A stretch of 53,372 bases of DNA, taken from positions 1 through 53,372 of the forward strand of contig JAGVOD010000047.1 in the NCBI GenBank assembly GCA_020052935.1. Reading direction: 5' to 3'. Both the position numbers and the translations under genes were made by a program. The notes beneath the pieces were generated by a model that saw nothing but the letters and a program-made list of their open reading frames with translations, did not search any database and was not told where the DNA came from. Source of the stretch: an archaeon (GTDB lineage Archaea > Nanobdellota > Nanobdellia > Woesearchaeales > UBA11576). The first letter of the stretch is position 1. Each line of letters starts with the position of its first letter. Below are positions 16,695-24,671 of this stretch, in pieces.

Positions 16695-19106
16695 CTACCT
16701 TATCCCCAGCTCTCTCTCCTTCTCTGCGATCTTCAGTGTTGTCTTGACTACGGTGTCTGGGTTCAAACTCATGCTATGTATCCCTGCTTCAACCAGGAAC
16801 TGCGCAAAATCCGGAAAATCACTCGGAGCTTGGCCACATATGCCAATATATTTGCCCTTTCTGTTCGCCACGTCTATGACCTGCTTGATGAGTTTCTTTA
16901 CAGCATCGTTCCTCTCGTCGTATATCGAGGCGACAAGCTCTGAGTCCCTGTCAAGTCCCAAAGTAAGTTGGGTCAGGTCGTTGCTGCCGATCGAGAATCC
17001 GTCGTAGATGTCGAGGAACTCGTCTGCAAGGATGACGTTCGATGGGATCTCGCACATGCATATTACCTTGAGTCCGTTCTCTCCCTTCCTCAGCCCGTTC
17101 TTGCCCATCTCTGCGATGACTTTCTTCGCTTCGGTTATGGTGCGGCAGAATGGTACCATCACTTGGAGGTTTGTGAGTCCCATGTCGTTCCTCACGCGCA
17201 ATACTGCCTTGCACTCGAGCCCGAATGCTTCCTTGAATGCTTCAGCATAGTAACGCGAGGCGCCCCTGAATCCTATCATGGGGTTGTCTTCTTTGGGTTC
17301 GAAGTAAGTGCCTCCGATCAGGTTGGCGTACTCGTTTGTCTTGAAGTCGCTGAACCGGAGTATTACGTCCTTCGGGTAGAATGCTGCTGCGATCCTGGCT
17401 ATTCCCTGTGCCAGCTTGTCGACATAGAAGTCTACCTTGCTCTTGTAGCCGAATGTCAGCTGCTCTATCTGCTTCCTTGTCGCGGGGTCTGTGACCTTGT
17501 CGAAGTGTAGCAGTGCGTTCGGGTGGACCTTTATGTATGAGTTTATGATGAACTCCTCTCTCGCAAGCCCGACTCCCTTGTTGGGCAGGAAGCTCATCTC
17601 GAACGCCTCTTCTGGGTTGCCGACGTTCATCATTATCTTTGTCCTGGTCTCTGGTAGGTTCTTGAGGTCTGTCTTCAGTATCTCGAACTGGATCGCTCCT
17701 TCATACACATAGCCTTCATCGCCCTGTGAGCAGTCTACTGTCACTTTCTGTCCTGGCTTGATGGCTTCTGTCCCGCTGCCTGTCCCGACGACGCAGGGTA
17801 TGCCTAATTCTCGCGAGATTATCGCTGCGTGGCATGTCCTTCCGCCCCTGTTTGTCACTATGGCAGATGCTATCTTCATGATCGGCTCCCAGTCCGGGTC
17901 TGTCATGTCTGTTATCAGGACTTGGCCTTTCTTGAAGTCTGCTATGTTATGGACTTCCTTGATCACGTTGGCTTCTCCCGCGCCGATCTTCTCGCCGACG
18001 CTCTTGCCTGTGATGAGTATCTTTCCTTTGCCTTTGAGCTTGTACTCTTCGAGTGTCGTCTTGTCCTTTCGGCTCTGGACTGTCTCTGGTCGTGCCTGGA
18101 CTATGAACAGTTGGCCTGTGTTTCCGTCCTTGGCCCATTCCATGTCCATGGGCTTGAAGTAGTTCGCCTTCTGGCTGTAGTGGTCTTCTATGATGCATGC
18201 CCACTTGGCGAGCGTCAGGACCTCTTCGTCGGTCAGCGCGAACTTGCGTCTTTCCTCGTCGACGACAGGTATGTTCTTTGTCTGCTTGATGCCGTTGTGG
18301 GTGTAGATCATCTTTATGGCTTTCTCGCCGACTTCCTTGTGGATGAGCGGCCGGAATCCCTGCTTGAGGGTCGGTTTGAACACGTAGAACTCGTCTGGGT
18401 TCACAGCTCCCTGCACCACGTTCTCTCCGAGGCCGTATGCTGCTGTGATGAACACAACTTCCTTGAATCCTGATTCTGTGTCTATGCTGAACATGACTCC
18501 AGAGCAGGCCATGTCGCTCCTCACCATCTTCTGCACGCCTATTGACAGCGCTATCTTGAAGTGATCGAATCCCTTATCTACACGATAGGATATCGCGCGG
18601 TTCGTGAATAATGATGCAAAGCATTTCCTGCACGCATCGAGCAGTTGTTCTGGCCCTCGTATGTTGAGGAATGTCTCCTGCTGTCCTGCGAAGCTGGCGT
18701 CAGGCAGGTCCTCTGCTGTCGCACTGCTGCGTACTGCGACGTCTGTGTTCTCGCCGTACTGCTTGCAGAGGTTTGCGTAAGCTTCAACTATCTTCGCGCT
18801 GAGTTCTGGCGGGAATTCTGTGTTGAGGAATACGTGTCTTACTTTCTCACCCCTTGTCGCGAGGTTGTTCATGTCAGAGGTGTTGAGGTCTTTGAGTATG
18901 GTGCGTATCTTGTCCTTTATGCCCATCTTGTCGACAAGGTGGTTGTATGCTGTGGCTGTGACTGCGAATCCGTTCGGCACCTGCACTCCTTTCGGTGTGA
19001 GCATGCGGTACATCTCTCCCAGCGATGCGTTCTTTCCGCCGGTCAGCGGCACATCCTCTATGCCTAGTTGGTCGAACCATAGAATGAACTCTTTATCTCT
19101 TTCCAT
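16695..19106 (-). CDS. ppsA: phosphoenolpyruvate synthase
   Basis: An 803-residue pyruvate-water dikinase interconverting pyruvate + ATP and PEP + AMP + Pi. It has the N-terminal ATP-grasp part (VPLTGGKNASLGEM, VRSSATAEDLPDASFAGQQ), the phosphohistidine loop GGRTCHAAIISRELG, and the C-terminal PEP barrel with GSNDLTQLTLGLDRDS and the catalytic Cys in CGQAPSD. Length is normal. GAGGTG lies 7 nt upstream of the ATG. The leader contains a short GC-rich hairpin and a TATA-like stretch. It can act in gluconeogenesis or, in archaea, in the glycolytic direction. Confidence 0.96.
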   Translation of the reverse strand: MERDKEFILWFDQLGIEDVPLTGGKNASLGEMYRMLTPKGVQVPNGFAVTATAYNHLVDKMGIKDKIRTILKDLNTSDMNNLATRGEKVRHVFLNTEFPPELSAKIVEAYANLCKQYGENTDVAVRSSATAEDLPDASFAGQQETFLNIRGPEQLLDACRKCFASLFTNRAISYRVDKGFDHFKIALSIGVQKMVRSDMACSGVMFSIDTESGFKEVVFITAAYGLGENVVQGAVNPDEFYVFKPTLKQGFRPLIHKEVGEKAIKMIYTHNGIKQTKNIPVVDEERRKFALTDEEVLTLAKWACIIEDHYSQKANYFKPMDMEWAKDGNTGQLFIVQARPETVQSRKDKTTLEEYKLKGKGKILITGKSVGEKIGAGEANVIKEVHNIADFKKGQVLITDMTDPDWEPIMKIASAIVTNRGGRTCHAAIISRELGIPCVVGTGSGTEAIKPGQKVTVDCSQGDEGYVYEGAIQFEILKTDLKNLPETRTKIMMNVGNPEEAFEMSFLPNKGVGLAREEFIINSYIKVHPNALLHFDKVTDPATRKQIEQLTFGYKSKVDFYVDKLAQGIARIAAAFYPKDVILRFSDFKTNEYANLIGGTYFEPKEDNPMIGFRGASRYYAEAFKEAFGLECKAVLRVRNDMGLTNLQVMVPFCRTITEAKKVIAEMGKNGLRKGENGLKVICMCEIPSNVILADEFLDIYDGFSIGSNDLTQLTLGLDRDSELVASIYDERNDAVKKLIKQVIDVANRKGKYIGICGQAPSDFPDFAQFLVEAGIHSMSLNPDTVVKTTLKIAEKERELGIR

Positions 19107-19139
19107 CTAGATACACCTCTTTTTTTGACCACCAAAAAA

Positions 19140-19172
19140 AGAGACCAGCAAACCGAAGGTTTGCGCTGCCTC
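19140..19172 (-). promoter_or_regulatory. hairpin in the ppsA leader
   Basis: GCAAACC (19148-19154) and GGTTTGC (19158-19164) form a 7-bp stem with a 3-nt loop, flanked by AGAG/CTCT that extends the pairing. It lies between the ppsA Shine-Dalgarno and a TATA-like stretch (TTTATATATA on the minus strand near 19196-19206), hence in the predicted 5' untranslated region. Confidence 0.5.
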
Positions 19173-19250
19173 TTTTTCCAAAAACGTGATTTCCTGTATA
19201 TATAAAGAGTCAAAGCCTCTTTTATTTATAAATGTTGCCTTAAAAAAAGG

Positions 19251-19433
19251 GAGCAGCGCCACCGCCAATAATTGCTCAGGCAGTGCCGCCGCCATTTTGC
19301 GTAGCGATTTTCGGGGAGTGATTCGCTTGCGGAGGGGGAAGACCCCTACGGGGAGGTGCCGCAAATCCACAAAAATAAGCAACAAGCGGAGCCTGGCGCG
19401 GCACTGCCGAGTTAGCCTGGCGTGGCGCTGCTC
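19251..19433. repeat. structured intergenic repeat, copy 4
   Basis: Near-perfect terminal inverted repeats GAGCAGCGCCACCGCCA (19251-19267) and TGGCGTGGCGCTGCTC (about 19418-19433). Internal second arms (GGCAGTGCCGCCGCCA and CCTGGCGCGGCACTGCC), a TTTGCGTAGCGATTTT segment and the GGGGGAAGACCCCTACGGGG core at 19334-19353 are present. It lies between the 3' end of hydG and the promoter region of ppsA; the right end touches the hydG stop codon. Confidence 0.85.
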
Positions 19434-20820
19434 AGAAATACAGATCTCTCTTGCCTTTCTCCAGCTCTGTGAGCTTCTGGAGGGTCTTTTCCTTTATCCT
19501 GGAGTCTGGTATCTTCTCCAGCTCTGCGGATATCATCTTCTCCCCCATCTTCCGCAACTCTTCATCTCCATAGTCAAGCAGATATTCCTTGAATGTGAGC
19601 AGGCAATTCGGCAGGCAGAAGTTCTTTATCTCACCTACTTTTGCGAACTTCATGAAGTCATCGCCAGTCCTTCCAGAACGGTAGCATGCTGTGCAGAAGC
19701 TTGGCAGGAAACCTCTTTTGAGGTTCTCTTTTATTATCTCTGGCATTGTCCTAGTGTCCGCAACATTGAACTGCTCTGAGTCTGGCGCGTGTTCCCTCTC
19801 TTCAGAATATGCCCCTGGGTTTGTGCGCGAGCCAGCGCTTATCTGTGATATTCCGAGCTCGAACACCTCGTCCCTGAACGGCGGGACTTCTCGGGTAGAG
19901 AGTATCATTCCGGTGTATGGCACTGCCATCCTTATTATCGCGACTATCTTCTTGAATGCGTCGTTGGATATGGGGCAAGGTATGTCTTTTGCCAGCGGTG
20001 CGTTGAGCGCGTCCTCGATACGAGGCACGGATATTGTGTGTGGCCCGACCCCGAACTTCTCCTCGAGGTGCAGGCAGTGATACAGCAACGCAAGGACCTC
20101 GAACTTGTAGTCATAAAGCCCGAACAATGCTCCAATCCCTACATCGTCGATTCCGGCTTCCATCGCCCTGTCCATCACGTTCAGCCGCCATTCGTAATTC
20201 GCTTTGGGTCCTGAGGGGTGCATCCGTTTATACGTCGCCGGGTGGTATGTCTCTTGGAACAGTTGGTACGTCCCGATGCCGGCGTTCTTCAGCCTCTTGA
20301 AGTCCTCGGTGCTGAGCGGCGCGATATTTACATTCACGCGTCTTATGCTGCCGTTCCCGACCTTTGTCGCATACACTGTCTTTATCGCGTCCTCTACGTA
20401 TTTGATGTTTGAAGTGACAGGGTCTTCTCCGGTCAGGAGAAGCGTCCTCTTGTGGCCCTGTTTGAGGAGTTCCTCTACCTCTGCTTTTATCTCTTCCATG
20501 CTGAGCTGCTTCCTCACGAGCTCCTTGTTGTCCCGTCGGAATCCGCAGTAGAGGCAGTTGTTGATGCAGATGTTAGTGACATAGAGCGGTGCGAACAAGA
20601 CAAGCCTATTGCCGTATATCTCTTCTTTTATCTTCCGCGCTGCCGAAAACATCTTCTGGAGCAGTACCTTGTCCTCGCATTGCAGCAGCACAGCAGTCTC
20701 TTCAGGTGTCAGCCCCTTGAATTTGAGCGCTTTCTCTATGACAGAGAGCACTTTCTCCTTTGCAGGGCTCTTGCTCTCCTGGAGCAGTTGTTCTATCTTT
20801 TTGTCGTCTATGAAGCTCAT
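19432..20820 (-). CDS. hydG: [FeFe]-hydrogenase H-cluster radical SAM maturase HydG
   Basis: A tyrosine lyase that produces CO and cyanide as an Fe(CO)2(CN)-cysteine synthon for the H-cluster. The 462-residue protein has the radical SAM triad C85-INN-C89-LY-C92 after GNRLVLFAPLYVTN, and the C-terminal auxiliary-cluster motif Cys376-x2-Cys379-x22-Cys402 within FCTACYRSGRTGDDF and KNFCLPN. The CX2CX22C motif separates HydG from the thiazole enzyme ThiH. Its ATG overlaps the stop of the HypC-HydE gene by 4 nt. HydF and HydA are absent from the window. Confidence 0.93.
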   Translation of the reverse strand: MSFIDDKKIEQLLQESKSPAKEKVLSVIEKALKFKGLTPEETAVLLQCEDKVLLQKMFSAARKIKEEIYGNRLVLFAPLYVTNICINNCLYCGFRRDNKELVRKQLSMEEIKAEVEELLKQGHKRTLLLTGEDPVTSNIKYVEDAIKTVYATKVGNGSIRRVNVNIAPLSTEDFKRLKNAGIGTYQLFQETYHPATYKRMHPSGPKANYEWRLNVMDRAMEAGIDDVGIGALFGLYDYKFEVLALLYHCLHLEEKFGVGPHTISVPRIEDALNAPLAKDIPCPISNDAFKKIVAIIRMAVPYTGMILSTREVPPFRDEVFELGISQISAGSRTNPGAYSEEREHAPDSEQFNVADTRTMPEIIKENLKRGFLPSFCTACYRSGRTGDDFMKFAKVGEIKNFCLPNCLLTFKEYLLDYGDEELRKMGEKMISAELEKIPDSRIKEKTLQKLTELEKGKRDLYF

Positions 20821-22100
20821 ATGCCTAAGTCAGTAGGCGCTCTTCCTAGCGAGTATAATAATTCTACTGTCTGTTTTATCCCTTCCTCTATCTTCTTATC
20901 CGTATCAGGCCTTCCAGGGTATATCCGATAGAGTTTCCTGAATTGCACCGGAGTTATGTTGAGCATGAGTGAGTTCGCGCCAGCAAGCAATCCTTCCCGC
21001 CGTGCGTCCTTGTCAAGCGTCTCGAAGGCTGTAGTGACTAGTATCTTTGCTTCAGGGTCGGCGAACCTGGTCAGGGCGATGGTCTTCAGCAGCATTTCTT
21101 TTGTCGTCGGCTTTTGTTTTTCCAGAGGAGTTTCTTCTGCGGGTATCAGTGGCCCGAAGGAGTACATGTCTGCGCCGAGTGATCTTGTGAGAAGGATGTT
21201 GTCGATGAGGTCTTCATCAGTTTCGCCTGGAAGCCCGACGATAAATCCTGTCGCGAGGATGTAGCCTAGCTTTTTCGCGTACTTTATCAGTTCGAGCCTC
21301 TCATCGAGATTCGTGCCTGGCCGCAGCGCGTCAAATGTTTTCCTGTTTGATGTCTCGAATCTGAGCAGCACTGCTCGTGCTCCGGCGTCATAGAGTCTTT
21401 TGTATGTCTCTTTGCTCCTCACTCCTATGCTGATGAAAACGAGCACGCCCATCGCACGTATCTCACGCACAATCCTGGCGAGTCTCTCATCGTCGTACCA
21501 CTCATCCTCTCCAGACTGCAGCACTATCGCCTTGAAGCCGAGCTCTTTCACTGCGTGTTCAGCCGCAGCGATTATCTCGTCAGGTGTCATCCTGTACCTT
21601 TTTATCCTGCTGCTCTTGCGTATGCCGCAGTAATGGCAGTTGTTCTTGCAGTAGTTGGAGAACTCGAGTATGCCATGGACGCAGCAGGCGTTGTCGTTCC
21701 TCTTCTGGCGGAGGTTGTTCGCGGTGTCATAGACAAGTTTCAGCTCCGCAGCATTGTCGAGCTTGAGCAGCGCGAGCATGTCTTCTTTTGAGAGCTGCTT
21801 TCCGACATTCACTTTCTGGAGTATCGCGAGCGTGTTGGCGGATTCTTTCCCTGTCTTCTTCACAGAGGATAGTTTCTGGTCGACTTTCTTCAGCGCGAAG
21901 AACTGTTCTTTCCAGAGCGCGAGAGTCTCTTCCGCTTCCTCTTTTGAGACTTTGGAGATCAGCACTCCTCCCTGGGCATAGACGTATTCTCCGACCTTGG
22001 CATCAGTGTCTATCAGCACGTTCCTGTGCTCTCCGAAGTAGTCGACAACACCTATATTTCCCTTTATTGCCACCAGTTTGCCAGGTATTGCGTAGCACAA
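20817..22100 (-). CDS. hydE: HypC-HydE fusion: hydrogenase chaperone domain + [FeFe] maturase radical SAM domain
   Basis: Residues 1-72 resemble HypC/HupF (MCYAIPGKLVAI, GVVDYFGEHRNVLI, GEYVYAQGGVLISKVSKEEAEETL). Residues about 95-427 are HydE, with radical SAM Cys151/155/158 in FSNYCKNNCHYCG, VLQSGEDEWYDDE, and GLPGETDEDL. HypC proteins need a cysteine straight after the initiator Met. A TTG at 22100 gives Met-Cys exactly, with GGGG 8 nt upstream and a predicted transcript start near 22118; an in-frame ATG at 22124 would add 8 residues and bury the cysteine. HydE works after HydG; HypC carries the Fe(CN)2CO unit in [NiFe] maturation. Coupled to hydG by ATGA. Confidence 0.88.
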   Translation of the reverse strand: MCYAIPGKLVAIKGNIGVVDYFGEHRNVLIDTDAKVGEYVYAQGGVLISKVSKEEAEETLALWKEQFFALKKVDQKLSSVKKTGKESANTLAILQKVNVGKQLSKEDMLALLKLDNAAELKLVYDTANNLRQKRNDNACCVHGILEFSNYCKNNCHYCGIRKSSRIKRYRMTPDEIIAAAEHAVKELGFKAIVLQSGEDEWYDDERLARIVREIRAMGVLVFISIGVRSKETYKRLYDAGARAVLLRFETSNRKTFDALRPGTNLDERLELIKYAKKLGYILATGFIVGLPGETDEDLIDNILLTRSLGADMYSFGPLIPAEETPLEKQKPTTKEMLLKTIALTRFADPEAKILVTTAFETLDKDARREGLLAGANSLMLNITPVQFRKLYRIYPGRPDTDKKIEEGIKQTVELLYSLGRAPTDLGI

Positions 22101-22123
22101 CGTATTTTCCCCAGAGTAAAGCA

Positions 22124-22129
22124 TATAAA
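22124..22129 (+). promoter_or_regulatory. TATA-like box of the maturation protease gene
   Basis: TATAAA is centred 26 nt upstream of the ATG at 22152, predicting a leaderless transcript. It overlaps the region of the divergent hydE promoter. Confidence 0.6.
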
Positions 22130-22139
22130 CTTGCAGCTC

Positions 22140-22147
22140 TATAAAAA
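22140..22147 (-). promoter_or_regulatory. TATA-like box of the hydE-hydG operon
   Basis: TTTTTATA on the minus strand places transcription start near 22118, downstream of the in-frame ATG at 22124 and upstream of the GGGG/TTG start at 22100. It therefore supports the TTG start. Confidence 0.5.
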
Positions 22148-22151
22148 GCTT

Positions 22152-22538
22152 ATGTTATACCTGCTCTGTTTCGGCAACCCGTATCTTGACGAGGACAACC
22201 TCGCCCTGCAAGTCGCAGACCTCATCGTGAAAGACAAGATAAAAGGCCTCGAGGTAGTGAAGTGCATCCAGCCTGACGAGATCCTGTCTTACACAGACAA
22301 GGACTTCATGATTCTTGACGTTGCGCAGGGCGCGAAATGCGTTACGCTGATAGATGATATAGATAGATTGAAGTCGAGCAGCTTGTGCACATTGCATGAC
22401 TTCGACTTAGGCTTCTTCCTCAAGCTGATGAAAGAGACAGGGAAGCTGGAGAAAGTGAGGATAATATGCATCCCGCAGAAGGGGGATGTGAAGAAGATAA
22501 AGCAGCAGGTTCTTGATTTGCTTCAGAAAAGTATTTAA
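22152..22538 (+). CDS. [NiFe]-hydrogenase maturation endopeptidase (M52, HycI/HyaD-like)
   Basis: A 128-residue protease that trims the C-terminal tail of a [NiFe] large subunit after metal insertion. The N-terminus LLCFGNPYLDEDNLA matches the family's GN(P)-x-x-x-x-D-D/E start, and the metal-sensing residues can be placed at the D/E cluster 13-15, Asp56 in MILDVAQG and His82 in CTLHDFDLG. ATG at 22152 is preferred over a longer frame because homology begins there and a TATA box lies 26 nt upstream. It is divergent from hydE-hydG; both large subunits in the window have cleavable tails. Confidence 0.82.
   Translation: MLYLLCFGNPYLDEDNLALQVADLIVKDKIKGLEVVKCIQPDEILSYTDKDFMILDVAQGAKCVTLIDDIDRLKSSSLCTLHDFDLGFFLKLMKETGKLEKVRIICIPQKGDVKKIKQQVLDLLQKSI
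22532..22538 (+). promoter_or_regulatory. TATA-like box of the anchored protein gene
   Basis: TATTTAA is centred 27 nt upstream of the ATG at 22562 and overlaps the end of the protease gene. Confidence 0.5.
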
Positions 22539-22561
22539 GCCCGTCTGGCTAACCAGGGGTT

Positions 22562-23386
22562 ATGAAGCAGAAACATCTCGTCGGTTGGGCGGTTCTGGCG
22601 GTGTTGGTCGTCTTTGCCGCTGCGATTCTTATAAGAGGAGCGCTCATGGACAAAGACACCCTGCAGCGTGAAGCTATCGCGAAGTATTTCACAGAGGTTC
22701 CTGCGCAGACTGTCGATTACCTGAACATGACATTTCTCGTCTTTGATGACCCTTCGCCAGGAAGGAACCGTGAGAAAATATTTGGTGTCATAGGACATAC
22801 CGACCCTACCCGCGATTTTTATTTCTTCTCTGCGTTCAGCGAGTCAGCATTCACCAACTACACATATTTTGCTTACTTTCCTAAAGAAGGCAAGCTTTAC
22901 CGCTCCAGCTCATACGGGCTCGGATATTATCATTCCAGCGATAAACCTCAGCACCCAGAAATATACATCGAGCAGCTCTCCAGACTGGACAGCCTAGGCA
23001 TTGCTGAGGCGATGAGAATGAAGGATTACGTCTCGTTCCTTGAGAGGATATACGGATTTAGGTTGTCTGATGTCTACCAATCTAGCGAGTACTACTCAAG
23101 TGTCCCGAAGGAGTACATCCATCAGGAAGGGCCGGGAGGCCCGGACAGGATAAGGTATGAACCGTCAAGATACTTCCTGCTTATCCACACCAGTATATAC
23201 GACAAGAGAGATGCTTTGTGGTTGTCTTGCTCCACCAACCTGACCTGCTACTATGAGAAAGCCAAGGAAGAGCAGCCGATATGCGCCAAGATTCCTCTTT
23301 TCGTCGACCAGAACGCAACAACTGATGGCGGAGTCATAGATAACTGCAACGCGTGGCTGAAGGCAAATACTGCTTATGCTAAATAA
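22562..23386 (+). CDS. membrane-anchored extracytoplasmic protein of unknown function
   Basis: A 274-residue protein with one N-terminal hydrophobic helix (about residues 7-27, WAVLAVLVVFAAAILI) preceded by Lys, so it is probably an uncleaved signal anchor with the rest outside. The outer part is rich in Tyr, Phe and Ser (YFFSAF, YTYFAYF, YRSSSYGLGYYHSS) and has cysteines near the C-terminus (LSCSTNLTCYY, PICAK, IDNCNAW) that could form disulfides. I recognise no family. It lies between a hydrogenase maturation protease and the convergent hydrogenase large-subunit gene, with its own TATA-like box, so a link to hydrogenase is unproven. Confidence 0.7.
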   Translation: MKQKHLVGWAVLAVLVVFAAAILIRGALMDKDTLQREAIAKYFTEVPAQTVDYLNMTFLVFDDPSPGRNREKIFGVIGHTDPTRDFYFFSAFSESAFTNYTYFAYFPKEGKLYRSSSYGLGYYHSSDKPQHPEIYIEQLSRLDSLGIAEAMRMKDYVSFLERIYGFRLSDVYQSSEYYSSVPKEYIHQEGPGGPDRIRYEPSRYFLLIHTSIYDKRDALWLSCSTNLTCYYEKAKEEQPICAKIPLFVDQNATTDGGVIDNCNAWLKANTAYAK

Positions 23387-23390
23387 GTGA

Positions 23391-24671
23391 TTACTCCATT
23401 TCCACTTCCATCTGCAAAAAGTGCGTAGAGCACGATATGCACGGGTCATACGCCCTTATCAATTTCTCTATCTCGAGCTTTATTTCATCAGGCGACCTGC
23501 CGAGTATCTCCTGCAGGTACTCTCCGATCGCTTCCTCTATGTGCTGCAGGTTCTGCGTCGTAGGCGTTGTTATGTCTGCTGCTGTGCAGTAGCCTTTGTC
23601 GTCGAAAGAATAATGGTGGAACAGTGTGCCGCGCGGAGCCTCGACAGCCCCTATGCCTTCGCAGCTGCACGGTTTCACAGTGAATTCAGTAGGCGCCTCT
23701 GGCTTTATCTCGAGATTAGACAGTATGACTATCGAACGGTTTATGCCTTCCAGCACTTCGAGTGCCTGTGCTGGGATGTTCATGAACGGGTTTGTGTTGT
23801 TTTCGCAGATCTTCTTTGCGTACTTCTTGGACTCTTCAGACAGCATCTCGGTGTTGTTGCATACCCGCGCCATCGCTCCGACAAAGTAGCTCTTGCCTTC
23901 GCGTGTGGCGAATTCTGCTGCTGAACCTTCGCGCAGATACTCCTTGAAGTGCTTCTTGTAGTCTTTTGTCGGGAAGCACGCCCCTCCCTGGCACCTGACG
24001 ATAGTATCAGAGTAGAAATATTCTTCTCCGCTGAGCGCGAAGTGCGGCGCGTCCTTTGAAAAGTCAGGGTACGAGAGCGACATGAACAGCTTGACTGTCT
24101 CTACTGCGTCTTTCTTGCATTGCTTCAGCTCAGAGAGCAGCGCGTCTATCTTATCTTTTGCAGGCGGCCTTGAGAATCCTCCGACGACGCAGGCTATCGG
24201 GTGCACGTCCCTTCCTGCGATAGTGAAGACGATCTGGTTGCCGAGCCTTTTCAGCCGGAGTGCCCTCTCGAGGATAGCTTTGTGCTTCTTTGCCATGCCT
24301 ATCGCGCTTCCGACTCCGATGTAGTCGGGCAGCGTAAGGAAGTATAGGTGCAGGATGTGGCTCTGTATTATGCCGCCGATGTTCAGCACTTCGCGCAGCT
24401 TTCTTGTCTGCTCCGAGACCTTTATTCCGAACGCGTCCTCTATGGCTTTCAGTGATCCGAGAGTATGTACTACTGAACACACGCCGCATATCCTTGATGA
24501 TATGTGGCTGAGGTCGTTGAACTTTCTTTCCTTGAGTATTCCTTCGAAGAACCTCGCTCCTTCCAGCACCCGAAGTTCTACCTTCTCGACCTTTCCGCCA
24601 GCTACCTTTACGTAAAGCCTGGCGTGGCCTTCTATCTTCGTGATATGCTCAAGGTTTAGTCTTGTTCCCAT
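23391..24671 (-). CDS. [NiFe]-hydrogenase large subunit, second set (group 3-like)
   Basis: A 426-residue catalytic subunit, similar throughout to the alpha subunit at 10232 but clearly distinct. Nickel-site motifs are intact: R60-ICGVC (Cys62, Cys65) and DPCISCSTH (Cys411, Cys414, His417), with a nine-residue cleavable tail FLQMEVEME. The N-terminus NLEHITKIEGHARL is canonical. Its start overlaps the small-subunit gene by 23 nt. No diaphorase (gamma) or ferredoxin-like (beta) gene accompanies this pair, so its electron partner must be encoded elsewhere; HydE/HydG lie nearby. Confidence 0.92.
   Translation of the reverse strand: MGTRLNLEHITKIEGHARLYVKVAGGKVEKVELRVLEGARFFEGILKERKFNDLSHISSRICGVCSVVHTLGSLKAIEDAFGIKVSEQTRKLREVLNIGGIIQSHILHLYFLTLPDYIGVGSAIGMAKKHKAILERALRLKRLGNQIVFTIAGRDVHPIACVVGGFSRPPAKDKIDALLSELKQCKKDAVETVKLFMSLSYPDFSKDAPHFALSGEEYFYSDTIVRCQGGACFPTKDYKKHFKEYLREGSAAEFATREGKSYFVGAMARVCNNTEMLSEESKKYAKKICENNTNPFMNIPAQALEVLEGINRSIVILSNLEIKPEAPTEFTVKPCSCEGIGAVEAPRGTLFHHYSFDDKGYCTAADITTPTTQNLQHIEEAIGEYLQEILGRSPDEIKLEIEKLIRAYDPCISCSTHFLQMEVEME

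Noticed and set aside
19432-20820. HydG as the thiazole tyrosine lyase ThiH
   Set aside because: ThiH lacks the C-terminal CX2CX22C auxiliary cluster site, which is intact here, and no thiamine genes are present.
20817-22100. Alternative reading of the radical SAM domain as PylB or BioB
   Set aside because: The VLQSGEDEWYDDE and FSNYCKNNCHYCG segments, the HypC fusion, and coupling to a protein with the HydG-specific CX2CX22C motif favour HydE; no pyrrolysine or biotin genes are nearby.
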